DNA of 64,000 nucleotides, from positions 1-64,000 of the forward strand of contig JAJTCM010000009.1 of the NCBI GenBank assembly GCA_021325675.1, given 5' to 3'. The stretch is from Crocinitomicaceae bacterium (GTDB lineage: Bacteria; Bacteroidota; Bacteroidia; Flavobacteriales_D; Crocinitomicaceae). Under the pieces are notes generated by a model. The model saw nothing but the letters and a program-made list of their open reading frames with translations. It searched no databases and was not told where the DNA came from. This document shows positions 32,986 to 40,746 of the stretch, piece after piece (position 1 is the first letter of the stretch; each line of letters opens with the position of its first letter). The position numbers and the translations under genes were made by a program.

Positions 32986-33618
32986 ATGCATCCCATAATC
33001 ACAGATTTAAACTGGCGTTACGCCGTTAAAAAATACAACCCGGATAAAAAAATCCCTGTTGCCGAGCTGGAAATCCTCAAGGAAAGCATTCGCCTCTCCC
33101 CGTCTTCGATGGGCTTGCAGGCTTATCAAATATTGGATATACAAAGTCCCGAAATGCGCCGGAAGCTTTTTGAGGCTTCCCACAACCAAAGCCAGATCCT
33201 GGACGCTTCCCACGTTTTCGTTTTTTGTAACATGACTGAAATCCCGGAAAGCTACATCGATTCGCAAATCGAAAACATGTCTAAAACCCGCGAAATGAGC
33301 AGCGGATCTTTGAGCGGATACCGTGCAGCTTTAATCAATAGCATTCAAAAACGGGAAGCCGAAAAACGCAGGGCCTGGACAAACAAGCAAACGTATATCG
33401 CACTTGGCTCGCTGATCCACACGGCGGCACGCCTAAGAATTGACGCCACACCGATCGAAGGTTTCGAAAACGATCTCTTCAACGAAATCCTCGGACTGGA
33501 AAAACTGGGACTGAGCTCAACCGTTGTTTGCGCGCTGGGCTATCGCTCCGACGAAGATAAATACCAGCACTTGCGTAAAGTCCGGAAACCGGTGGAGAAT
33601 TTATTTATTGAAATATGA
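32986..33618 (+). CDS. Nitroreductase-family NAD(P)H-dependent oxidoreductase
   Basis: Protein of 210 residues, a single nitroreductase domain using FMN. Landmarks: RYAVKKYNPDKKIP, SIRLSPSSMGLQAYQIL (FMN phosphate-contacting Ser-Pro-Ser), ALGSLIHTAARLRIDATPIEGFE and VCALGYRSDED at the C-terminus. NfsB-like enzymes reduce nitroaromatics and quinones; the physiological substrate is unknown. A TATCTTTA box at 32960 lies 18 bp before the start. It is adjacent to pirin, also a redox-type protein. Confidence 0.94.
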   Translation: MHPIITDLNWRYAVKKYNPDKKIPVAELEILKESIRLSPSSMGLQAYQILDIQSPEMRRKLFEASHNQSQILDASHVFVFCNMTEIPESYIDSQIENMSKTREMSSGSLSGYRAALINSIQKREAEKRRAWTNKQTYIALGSLIHTAARLRIDATPIEGFENDLFNEILGLEKLGLSSTVVCALGYRSDEDKYQHLRKVRKPVENLFIEI

Positions 33619-33764
33619 ACCATGAATTCCGCCGCAGCGAAGGGTAATAATATGAGTTCGTTCTACACGACCATTCATCAGTATCAAAAAAATTCTTAAA
33701 TTTCTGAAACTGTAAGATTAGCCCACGGATTTTATGTATCTTCGGAACAAATTAACGGACACAC

Positions 33765-34685
33765 ATGAACCAGGGAATTGATCGTTTAAAGCTGGCAAAT
33801 TTCGGCAACCTTGAGCTCCTCGCAAAACAGGTGGTGGAAGGTTTTATTACCGGCCTGCACAAAAGTCCCTTTCACGGTTTTTCCGTTGAATTTGCAGAGC
33901 ACAGGCTGTACAACAAGGGCGAATCGACACGTCACATTGACTGGAAGCTTTTTGCCCGTTCGGAAAAGCTTTTCACTAAAAAATACGAAGAAGAAACCAA
34001 CCTGCGCTGCCAGATTGTGATCGACTGCTCCAGCTCAATGCTTTTCCAGACGAGCCAGAACATTTCAAAAATGGAGTTTGCCGTTTACAGCGCAGCTTCC
34101 CTGATCGAAATGCTCAAAAAGCAGCGTGACGCTGTGGGAATTTCACTTTTCGGCGACCGGCTGGATTTACATACCCCTGCCAAATCATCGCTTGCACACC
34201 ACCGTTTTTTATACAGTGAGCTGGAAAAAAGGTTGAAGGCTTACGACGAGAACAACAAAAAAAATACTGACAGCATCCCGATCATTCACGAAATCGCAGA
34301 ATTGTGCCACAAACGCAGTATGGTGCTCATTTTCACCGACCTGCTCGACAATCCTTCGCGTGAACAGGAATTTTTCCAGGCTTTGCAACATTTGAAGCAC
34401 AATAAGCACGAAGTTGTTGTTTTCCACGTAATTGATAAGAAAACCGAATGGGATTTTGAACTGGAAAACCGGCCATACACCTTGGTAGACATGGAAACCG
34501 GTGAACGCCTGAAACTGAATCCAGCGGCATTGAAAGAAAAATACAAAACGGCTGTCAACAGTTATTTTGCCTCCATCCAAAGCAAATGTATCCAAAACCG
34601 GATTGATTACGTGATGGCGGATGTTGCCCAGGGATACGACCAGGTTTTGCTGCAGTACCTATTGAAAAGACAGCAAATGCAATAA
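33765..34685 (+). CDS. DUF58 domain protein
   Basis: Protein of 306 residues with no transmembrane helix. The DUF58 hallmark is STRHIDWKLFARSEKLFTKKYEEE (around residues 52-76), followed by a von Willebrand A-like core: IVIDCSSSMLF (MIDAS-like DxSxS, ~85-95) and LIFTDLLD. DUF58 proteins usually sit next to a MoxR AAA+ ATPase and Bat proteins. None is present here, so this is an isolated copy. It is 15 bp upstream of an SDR gene, probably an operon. Confidence 0.93.
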   Translation: MNQGIDRLKLANFGNLELLAKQVVEGFITGLHKSPFHGFSVEFAEHRLYNKGESTRHIDWKLFARSEKLFTKKYEEETNLRCQIVIDCSSSMLFQTSQNISKMEFAVYSAASLIEMLKKQRDAVGISLFGDRLDLHTPAKSSLAHHRFLYSELEKRLKAYDENNKKNTDSIPIIHEIAELCHKRSMVLIFTDLLDNPSREQEFFQALQHLKHNKHEVVVFHVIDKKTEWDFELENRPYTLVDMETGERLKLNPAALKEKYKTAVNSYFASIQSKCIQNRIDYVMADVAQGYDQVLLQYLLKRQQMQ

Positions 34686-34700
34686 TTTCCGGAGCTCTCC

Positions 34701-35498
34701 ATGAAGAATACATTCAACGATAAAATTTGCTGGGTAACCGGCGCTTCATCCGGGATCGGCCAGGCGATTTGTGAAGCTCTCGCAGCTCACGGCGCAATCC
34801 TGGTTTTATCCGCCCGGAATATTCAGGCACTTGAAACTCTGAAAAACAGGATTCCGAATGCGGAAAAGCACCTGGTACTTTCGCTTGATCTCGAACATTC
34901 TGCCAATTTCCCTGAGCTTGCGCAGCAAGTCGTGGAAAAATGCGGTAAAATCGATTATCTTTTCAATAACGGTGGGCTCAGCCAGCGCGCCGAAGCTTCA
35001 AAAACACCTTTGGAAGTCGACCGCAGGATCATGGAAATCAATTATTTTGGGAACATAGCGCTGAGCAAGGCCGTTTTACCCGTCTTTCAGCAGCAAAAGT
35101 CCGGGCATATCGTTGTGATCTCAAGCATCGCCGGGAAATTTGGCTTTTTCCTGCGCTCTGCCTACAGCGCTTCCAAGCACGCTTTGCATGGTTTTTATGA
35201 AAGCCTGGCCCTGGAAGAAGAGAAAAACAACATTCATGTTACAGTGGCCTGCCCGGGCAAGATCAACACACCGATCTCTACCAACGCCCTCAACGAATCA
35301 GGTGAAAAACACGGTGTGATGGACCACAACCAGGAAACCGGGATGCCTGCGGAAGAATGTGCTTCCCGCCTGCTCAAAGCCGTTAGTGCAAAAAAACGCG
35401 AAATCCTGATCGGCAACAAAGAGATCAAAGCGGTCACCCTGAAACGTTTCCTGCCGGGGATTTTCTGGAAGGTGATCAAAAAACAAAGTGCTACGTAG
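34701..35498 (+). CDS. Short-chain dehydrogenase/reductase
   Basis: Protein of 265 residues, classical SDR. The NAD(P) motif is TGASSGIGQA (~residues 14-23), then NNGGLSQR (NNAG variant), the catalytic Ser in VVISSIAGKFG and YSASKHAL with the catalytic Tyr and Lys. The C-terminal FLPGIFWKVIKKQ resembles DHRS7-like enzymes acting on lipid or steroid-type substrates. It lies 15 bp after the DUF58 gene. Confidence 0.95.
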   Translation: MKNTFNDKICWVTGASSGIGQAICEALAAHGAILVLSARNIQALETLKNRIPNAEKHLVLSLDLEHSANFPELAQQVVEKCGKIDYLFNNGGLSQRAEASKTPLEVDRRIMEINYFGNIALSKAVLPVFQQQKSGHIVVISSIAGKFGFFLRSAYSASKHALHGFYESLALEEEKNNIHVTVACPGKINTPISTNALNESGEKHGVMDHNQETGMPAEECASRLLKAVSAKKREILIGNKEIKAVTLKRFLPGIFWKVIKKQSAT

Positions 35499-35516
35499 TT
35501 CGTTTCCCGCTGATTT

Positions 35517-35660
35517 CCGCAGACGGCGCAGATTTTTCTTTTTTTTTACAAACTATCCTCTGTTTTCTATGCTTACTTAAGTTTTGTGTTCTTTGCTGAA
35601 ATTTTGCGCTTCTTCGCGTTACTAAAAAAGAATCTGCGTTAAAATCCCCGCCATCTGCGG
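35517..35660. repeat. 144-bp intergenic inverted-repeat element (CCGCAGA type)
   Basis: CCGCAGACGGCG (35517-35528) and its inverted copy CGCCATCTGCGG (35649-35660) differ at one of twelve bases. Inside, GCAGATTTTTC and GAATCTGCGT repeat the same word. The middle has TTCTTTGC/TTCTTCGCG-type words. It fills most of the gap between SDR and DUF3817 genes. No ORF is seen. Confidence 0.7.
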
Positions 35661-35669
35661 GCAAACACC

Positions 35670-35677
35670 TATCTTTG
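35670..35677 (+). promoter_or_regulatory. Promoter -7 box, leaderless spacing
   Basis: TATCTTTG ends 4 bp before the ATG at 35682, so transcription would begin at about the start codon. Confidence 0.6.
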
Positions 35678-35681
35678 CAGT

Positions 35682-35978
35682 ATGAATTTGAAAACAACGT
35701 ACGGGCTTTTACGCCTCTCCGCTATTCTCGAAGGTATTTCCTACCTGCTTTTTGCGCTCACAATGCCCTTAAAATACTGGCACGGGATCCTGATGCCCAA
35801 CAAAATTGTGGGGATTATCCATGGTGTTTTATTCATCGCTTATGTGCTTTTAGTTTTTGTTGAAAGCCAGGAGAAAAAATGGAGCGCCAGTGATAAATTC
35901 TGGAGCTATCTCGCTTCTTTACTGCCCTTTGCGACTTTCATCGTGGATAAGAAGATCTTTTTAAAGTATAAACACTGA
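35682..35978 (+). CDS. DUF3817 small membrane protein
   Basis: Protein of 98 residues with three hydrophobic helices. It fits DUF3817 (YdzA/Cj1412-like): LRLSAILEGISYLLFALTMPLKY near residues 10-32 (conserved Glu in helix 1), GIIHGVLFIAYVLLVF (conserved His-Gly in helix 2), and SYLASLLPFATFIVDKK at the end. The function of the family is unknown. It appears to have a leaderless promoter. Confidence 0.9.
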   Translation: MNLKTTYGLLRLSAILEGISYLLFALTMPLKYWHGILMPNKIVGIIHGVLFIAYVLLVFVESQEKKWSASDKFWSYLASLLPFATFIVDKKIFLKYKH

Positions 35979-35981
35979 TTA

Positions 35982-36013
35982 TTTGTACATCCGGATATAT
36001 TTTAGTAACTTTG
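35982..36013 (+). promoter_or_regulatory. Complete promoter of the toxin-antitoxin pair, leaderless spacing
   Basis: TTTG at 35982-35985, a 20-bp spacer and TAACTTTG at 36006-36013, an excellent match to both boxes. The ATG at 36018 follows after only 4 bp. Confidence 0.75.
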
Positions 36014-36017
36014 GTAT

Positions 36018-36245
36018 ATGCAACATTTAGAACGAATCACGATTGACCCGGAAGTATGCAGTGGTAAACCATGTGTAAGAAATATGAGATGGCCTGTAGA
36101 GGTTGTGCTTGATCTTATTGGTTCTGGTATGAGTTTTCCGGAAATCATCGAAGACCATCCTGAGCTCCAACCGGAAGATTTACTTGCCTGCATTAATTAT
36201 GCACGTCTTTCTGTTTCAGGTATTTCTTTGAAAGATGTTGCTTGA
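36018..36245 (+). CDS. DUF433 antitoxin-like protein
   Basis: Protein of 75 residues: ITIDPEVCSGKPCVRNMRWPVEVVLDLI... followed by FPEIIEDHPELQPEDLLACINYA, the typical DUF433 winged-helix-like sequence. DUF433 proteins are regularly paired with DUF5615 PIN-like proteins and act as the DNA-binding antitoxin. The stop overlaps the toxin start (TGATG). The pair is AT-richer than the flanking genes, which fits recent acquisition. Confidence 0.93.
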   Translation: MQHLERITIDPEVCSGKPCVRNMRWPVEVVLDLIGSGMSFPEIIEDHPELQPEDLLACINYARLSVSGISLKDVA

Positions 36246-36613
36246 TGAAGTTTCTATGTGATGTTCATATTTCCTTCAAACTGCTCCAGCTTTTAACAGA
36301 AAAGTATCCGGGATCAGTGCACGTAAATAATATACTTGATTCCTATTTAACTAAAGATGAAAGTATTATAGACTATGCAGATACGCATGATTTTATAATC
36401 GTCACCAAGGATAAAGATTTTAAAAATGCGTTCTTAGTCCGCCATAAACCTAAAAAGCTGATCAAGGTAAACCTTGGAAATCTTTCGAATGCTGAGCTTA
36501 TCCGCATAATTTCTGTAAACCTGCCCAAAATAGAGCATCTCAATTTACTTAAAGAAAGTTTTATGATCGAAATCAATAATCAGGACATTACAATTACAGA
36601 GTTGAATTATTAA
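36245..36613 (+). CDS. DUF5615 PIN-like toxin
   Basis: Protein of 122 residues from the ATG at 36245, which shares one base with the antitoxin stop (a TTG at 36242 is the alternative). Landmarks: MKFLCDVHISFKLLQLL with the first acidic residue Asp6, and DESIIDYADTHDFIIVTKDKDF with the acidic cluster of the PIN/Mut7-C-like fold. By family it is expected to be a ribonuclease toxin neutralised by DUF433. The usual LDENL motif is CDVHI here. It is followed 14 bp later by comB. Confidence 0.92.
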   Translation: MKFLCDVHISFKLLQLLTEKYPGSVHVNNILDSYLTKDESIIDYADTHDFIIVTKDKDFKNAFLVRHKPKKLIKVNLGNLSNAELIRIISVNLPKIEHLNLLKESFMIEINNQDITITELNY

Positions 36614-36615
36614 AT

Positions 36616-36623
36616 TATATTTG
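36616..36623 (+). promoter_or_regulatory. Promoter -7 box, leaderless spacing
   Basis: TATATTTG ends 4 bp before the ATG of the comB-like gene at 36628, directly after the toxin stop codon. Confidence 0.6.
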
Positions 36624-36627
36624 TTAA

Positions 36628-37347
36628 ATGGATACCAGAAAACACGTTGAGGTTTGCTTCACACCGGGAGAGTATGAATATTATAAAGATGAATTTGAAA
36701 TTGTTGTCGTAATCGACGTATTGCGCGCTACATCAGCTATCTGTGCAGCGTTCCACAACGGCATCAAATCCATCATTCCTGTCCCTACCGTGGAAGAAGC
36801 TTTGGAATACCAGAAACTGGGTTACCTGGCCGGCGCTGAGCGCAAAGGAAAAATCGTGGAAGGCTTCGATTTCGGAAATTCCCCGTTCAGCTACATGCGC
36901 GAAGATTTTAAGGACAAAGAAATTGTTCTGACGACTACCAACGGAACCAAGTCGCTGCATGTCGCCAAAGACGCGGAAGTTGTTGTGATCGGCTCTTTCC
37001 TGAACCTCGAATTCCTGAGTGAATGGCTCGCAAAGCAGGATAAGAATGTTTTATGCCTTTGCTCCGGCTGGCAGGATAAATTCAACCTCGAAGACACGAT
37101 TTGTGCCGGTGCTATTTGTGACTTCCTCATCAACACCGGAAATTTTATTTCAGATGAAGATTCGTCGATTGCTGCAAAATATTTGTATCTTTCCGCTAAG
37201 GATAATTACTTTGGCTACCTGAAATCCAGTTCACACCGCAGAAGGTTGAAAAACCTGAACCTGAACGAAGATATCAAGTACTGCCTGACACCCAACCAGA
37301 CAAAAGTTATCCCGATTTTAAAAAATGGCAAATTGGTTCAAATTTAG
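36628..37347 (+). CDS. comB: 2-phosphosulfolactate phosphatase (ComB-like)
   Basis: Protein of 239 residues. Family landmarks: VVVIDVLRATSAI (~residues 25-37, metal-binding Asp), GAERKGKIVEGFDFGNSP, and LTTTNGTKSL. ComB hydrolyses 2-phosphosulfolactate to sulfolactate in coenzyme M synthesis of methanogens; many bacteria carry a homologue without the coenzyme M pathway, where the role may be in sulfolactate or related metabolism. No other sulfolactate gene lies nearby. The last 23 bp overlap the next gene in another frame. Confidence 0.92.
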   Translation: MDTRKHVEVCFTPGEYEYYKDEFEIVVVIDVLRATSAICAAFHNGIKSIIPVPTVEEALEYQKLGYLAGAERKGKIVEGFDFGNSPFSYMREDFKDKEIVLTTTNGTKSLHVAKDAEVVVIGSFLNLEFLSEWLAKQDKNVLCLCSGWQDKFNLEDTICAGAICDFLINTGNFISDEDSSIAAKYLYLSAKDNYFGYLKSSSHRRRLKNLNLNEDIKYCLTPNQTKVIPILKNGKLVQI

Positions 37348-38356
37348 GCTGACGCTTGTTTTGATCACCCTGGTCGCCCTGTCGACGCTGTCTTTTCGGA
37401 AAGAGAAAGAAGTAAACGCTTTTGTATCCAATTCTTCCTGGGGATTTTTTGGCCACAAGCGCATCAACCGCATCGCGACGTTCACCCTTCCCCCGGAAAT
37501 GTTCGGTTTTTACAAGGAACACATCGAATACCTGACCGAGCACGCCGTTGACCCGGACAAGCGCCGGTATGCTGTCAAAGGTGAAGCTGAATGCCATTTC
37601 ATCGATATCGACCATTATGTCATCAACGGGCAAAATCCTTTTGATGTCGTTCCCCGCAACTGGTACAAGGCCGTTGAAAAATTCACCGAAGATACGCTGC
37701 ATGCTTACGGTATTGTCCCGTGGCATATCCAGGTGATGAAAAGCAAGCTACAGAAAGCTTTTGAAAATAAAAACGTCGACCTGATCCTGAAATACTCTGC
37801 GGATATCGGCCATTACATTGCAGATGCACACGTTCCACTCCATACCACGGAAAATTACAACGGACAAATGACGGGTCAGCGCGGAATTCATGGCCTGTGG
37901 GAAAGCCGCCTGGTGGAAATTAACGCCGAAGATTACGATTATTTCATCGGTAAAGGAACTTACATTAAAAATCCGCTCAATTTTACCTGGGAAGCTGTCC
38001 AGCAATCGCATTATGCACTGGATTCCGTTCTCCGCTTCGAAAAAGAGCTGACCGCGCAGTTCCCGTCGGATAAAAAATATTCCTACGAGCAACGCGGCAA
38101 TGTGACCGTTCAAACGTATTCTTACGAGTTTTCTCAAGCTTACCATAAGATGCTCGACGGCATGGTAGAACGTCGCTTACGGGCCGCTATTTTAGCTGTG
38201 GGCTCTTTCTGGTACACTGCCTGGGTAGACGCCGGTCAGCCGGATCTATCCAAATTGCAAAACGTTCCCCCATCCCCTGAGCTGCTCAAGGAACTGGAAG
38301 AGCTGGATGCTTTATACAAAAAAGGCGAGCAGAAAGGCCGCGATTGCGATCATTAA
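37325..38356 (+). CDS. Secreted zinc-dependent phospholipase C/S1-P1 nuclease-like protein
   Basis: Protein of 343 residues. An N-terminal hydrophobic signal (LTLVLITLVALSTLSF) is followed by WGFFGHKRINRIA, then HFIDIDHYV, YSADIGHYIADAHVPLHTTENYNG and GIHGLWESRL. These Trp/His/Asp positions are the trinuclear zinc ligands of the PLC/S1-P1 nuclease superfamily. The target (phospholipid or nucleic acid) is undecided. The start lies 23 bp inside comB, suggesting translational coupling. No sorting domain, so likely periplasmic. Confidence 0.88.
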   Translation: MANWFKFRLTLVLITLVALSTLSFRKEKEVNAFVSNSSWGFFGHKRINRIATFTLPPEMFGFYKEHIEYLTEHAVDPDKRRYAVKGEAECHFIDIDHYVINGQNPFDVVPRNWYKAVEKFTEDTLHAYGIVPWHIQVMKSKLQKAFENKNVDLILKYSADIGHYIADAHVPLHTTENYNGQMTGQRGIHGLWESRLVEINAEDYDYFIGKGTYIKNPLNFTWEAVQQSHYALDSVLRFEKELTAQFPSDKKYSYEQRGNVTVQTYSYEFSQAYHKMLDGMVERRLRAAILAVGSFWYTAWVDAGQPDLSKLQNVPPSPELLKELEELDALYKKGEQKGRDCDH

Positions 38357-38428
38357 ACGTGATAGTCGCATCAGTACCTGCAGACCATTTACCCGTATCC
38401 TGCGAAAATCCCTTTCGAAAAAAATAAG

Positions 38429-38436
38429 TAAATTTG
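38429..38436 (+). promoter_or_regulatory. Promoter -7 box, leaderless spacing
   Basis: TAAATTTG ends 4 bp before the bshC ATG at 38441. Confidence 0.6.
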
Positions 38437-38440
38437 CTCC

Positions 38441-40021
38441 ATGCAAAAGACAACTTTCAGCAGGATCGACAGCAAGGCTTTTTCCAAATTCAGCAACGAT
38501 TTTATTTACCAGCCGGACATTTTCCGGGATTTAATCCACCGGGTTTCCAAACTGGAAGCTTTTGAGCAGCAAATCACTGATAAATCAAGCTTTCCTACTG
38601 AAAAAAGGGCCGCGCTCCACCAACATTTAACGGAACAATACAAAGCCGTGGATGCAACTGAAAACGTCGAAAAAAATATTGCTTTACTGAGAGATTCACA
38701 GACTTTTACGGTAACAACCGGCCACCAGCTGAATTTATTGACCGGGCCCATATTTTTCATCTATAAGATTTTACATACAATCCGCCTGGCCGAAAATTTG
38801 AAGCAGCGCTTTTCGGACTACAATTTTGTGCCGGTTTACTGGATGGCCTCCGAAGACCACGATTTTGAGGAGATTAACCACACACACCTGTTTAACCGGA
38901 AAATCACCTGGGAAACGCAGCAAAGCGGCCCCGTTGGAGAATTTGAGACGGAGAACCTGGAAAGTGTATTGGAAGAAGTGAAAGCTTTTTTCGCCAATCA
39001 GCCGGATGCACCCCTGTTAAATGTTTTGGAAAAGTACACCGGAAAAAATTTGTCGGAGGCAACTTTCAGACTGGTACACGAACTTTTCAAAGATTACGGC
39101 CTGGTGATCCTGGACGCCAATTCTGCTTCGCTCAAACGGGAATTCGTCCCTGTCATGCTCCGGGAAACAGAAACGCAATTCGCCGGGCAGGAAGTTCTTA
39201 AAGCGAATGAAAAACTGGAAAATCTCGGTTACAAACCACAAATATTCGCCCGTCCGGTCAACTTGTTTTATATCGGGAAAGGCTTTCGCGAGCGGATTGT
39301 TTTTGAAAACGGGATTTTCTCCACCGAACATTTGGGCCCGCTGACTTTGGCGGAAATTAAAGCCAAAATCGAAGCTTCGCCGGAACAATTTTCACCCAAT
39401 GTCGTTCTGCGGCCGCTTTACCAGGAAACGATTTTACCGAATCTTGCCTACATCGGCGGTGGCGCTGAAATTGCGTACTGGACACAATTGAAAGGTGTTT
39501 TTGATGCAGCAGAAATTGTTTTCCCGATCCTGCAAGTGCGGAATTCGCTTCACCTGGTTGACAAAAACAGCCAGAAAAAACTGAGCAAGCTCGGACTCCG
39601 GATCACGGATCTTTTCCACGACTTAAACGAGCTGAAAAACCGTTATGTGCAGGAAAACGGTGAAACGCTGGATTTCAGTGCGATCGAAAACAAATCCGCT
39701 GAATTGCAATCTTCCCTGAACACTTTGATCACAGCATTTGATGCGAACCTGAAATCCTTTGCTGAAGCTGAAAACACGAAAATCTCCAAACAGGTCGAGT
39801 ACATCAAAGCCAAAATCCAGAAGCAGCAAAAAAGCCAGTTTGACGGGGAGTTAAAAATCCTGGAAGACCTGAAAAACAAATTATTCCCGCAAAACGCGCT
39901 CCAGGAACGCCACGATAATTTTATCTCTTTCTGCCCGGACGGAAATTACGAAAGCCTGATCCGCGGCCTGTATGAAAATGTTGATCCGTGGGAGAAAGAT
40001 TTGATTATTTTAGAATTATAG
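38441..40021 (+). CDS. bshC: Bacillithiol synthesis cysteine-adding enzyme
   Basis: Protein of 526 residues, typical of BshC. Landmarks: TVTTGHQLNLLTGPIFFIYKI (~residues 90-110), YWMASEDHDFEEINH (HIGH-like and acidic region), RPLYQETILPNLAYIGGGAEIAYW and a C-terminal coiled coil (EYIKAKIQKQQKSQF). BshC adds cysteine to GlcN-malate in the last step of bacillithiol synthesis, so the organism probably uses bacillithiol as its low-molecular-weight thiol. bshA and bshB are not in the window. The gene is convergent with a GNAT gene. Confidence 0.96.
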   Translation: MQKTTFSRIDSKAFSKFSNDFIYQPDIFRDLIHRVSKLEAFEQQITDKSSFPTEKRAALHQHLTEQYKAVDATENVEKNIALLRDSQTFTVTTGHQLNLLTGPIFFIYKILHTIRLAENLKQRFSDYNFVPVYWMASEDHDFEEINHTHLFNRKITWETQQSGPVGEFETENLESVLEEVKAFFANQPDAPLLNVLEKYTGKNLSEATFRLVHELFKDYGLVILDANSASLKREFVPVMLRETETQFAGQEVLKANEKLENLGYKPQIFARPVNLFYIGKGFRERIVFENGIFSTEHLGPLTLAEIKAKIEASPEQFSPNVVLRPLYQETILPNLAYIGGGAEIAYWTQLKGVFDAAEIVFPILQVRNSLHLVDKNSQKKLSKLGLRITDLFHDLNELKNRYVQENGETLDFSAIENKSAELQSSLNTLITAFDANLKSFAEAENTKISKQVEYIKAKIQKQQKSQFDGELKILEDLKNKLFPQNALQERHDNFISFCPDGNYESLIRGLYENVDPWEKDLIILEL

Positions 40022-40084
40022 TGATGAATAATGAATGCCAATTCAACATTGACTTCGCCGCTGCTGCGCGGTTATCATTCATCA
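40022..40084. repeat. Inverted repeat between convergent genes
   Basis: TGATGAAT (40022-40029) and ATTCATCA (40077-40084) are perfect inverted copies, with a GC-rich centre (CGCCGCTGCTGCGCGG) and a T-run after the right arm. It may act as a bidirectional terminator for bshC and the GNAT gene. Confidence 0.55.
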
Positions 40085-40621
40085 TTTTTTAAATTCCGCT
40101 TTCGTGAGCTCAAACCAGAAAACCGGCTCAACATCGTCGTAATCAAAGGTTTCAACATAGCGAAAACCCAGTTTTTTCAATACTTTCTGTGAATCCAGGT
40201 TGTTGACGTCCGTAATCGCGTAGATGCTTTCCACACCGAGGTTTTTAAAGCCATAATCAAGGATTGCGCGGGAAGCCTCTGTGGCGTAGCCTTTTCCCCA
40301 ATGTTTTTGCTTAAAACGGTATCCGTGCTCATAAAAATGTGTGTGCCCGTTCATTCCTTCGTCCCCGAAATACTTCAAACCGGCCCAACCCAGGCATTCC
40401 TGCGTGTTTTTGTCAATCACCGCCCAGCGTGCAATTCCATTTTGTTCGTATTGCCTGTTAAGCATAGCAATTACCTGCCGGATTTCCTCCATGGATTTTA
40501 CGGGCTTGTTTTCCAGGAAACGGTGCACTTCCGGATCGGAATCCATTTCAAACAGGTCGTTTTCGTCTTGCGGAAGGATGTTCCTAAAATACAGGCGTTC
40601 ACTTTCTGTGTGGATGTTCAT
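40082..40621 (-). CDS. RimJ/RimL-type GNAT acetyltransferase
   Basis: Protein of 179 residues from the ATG at 40621 (MNIHTESERLYFRN); the frame is open 24 codons further up, but that part is not family-like. Landmarks: LYFRNILPQDENDLFEM, WAVIDKNTQECLGWAGLKYF, QKHWGKGYATEASRAILDYGF (acetyl-CoA motif A) and NLDSQKVLKKLGFRYVETF. This is the Acetyltransf_3 type, which modifies ribosomal proteins or small molecules. Confidence 0.93.
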   Translation of the reverse strand: MNIHTESERLYFRNILPQDENDLFEMDSDPEVHRFLENKPVKSMEEIRQVIAMLNRQYEQNGIARWAVIDKNTQECLGWAGLKYFGDEGMNGHTHFYEHGYRFKQKHWGKGYATEASRAILDYGFKNLGVESIYAITDVNNLDSQKVLKKLGFRYVETFDYDDVEPVFWFELTKAEFKK

Positions 40622-40746
40622 GACAAAAGAGGATAATTTAACCACAACTTGTCCCGATTCTTCGGGAGGACATAAAGTTAACATAGGGCACATAGAATTT
40701 TTTCTTTGTGTATCCCCGTGTCTTAGGACCTTGGTGGCAAAGTAAG

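Noticed and set aside
36242-36244. TTG start for the DUF5615 toxin
   Set aside because: The ATG at 36245 overlaps the antitoxin stop in the common TGATG arrangement and needs no rare start.
40622-40693. Upstream start at 40693 for the GNAT gene
   Set aside because: The extra 24 residues (PPEESGQVVVKLSSF) are not part of the fold and cover the gap repeat words; the start at 40621 gives the family-typical N-terminus.
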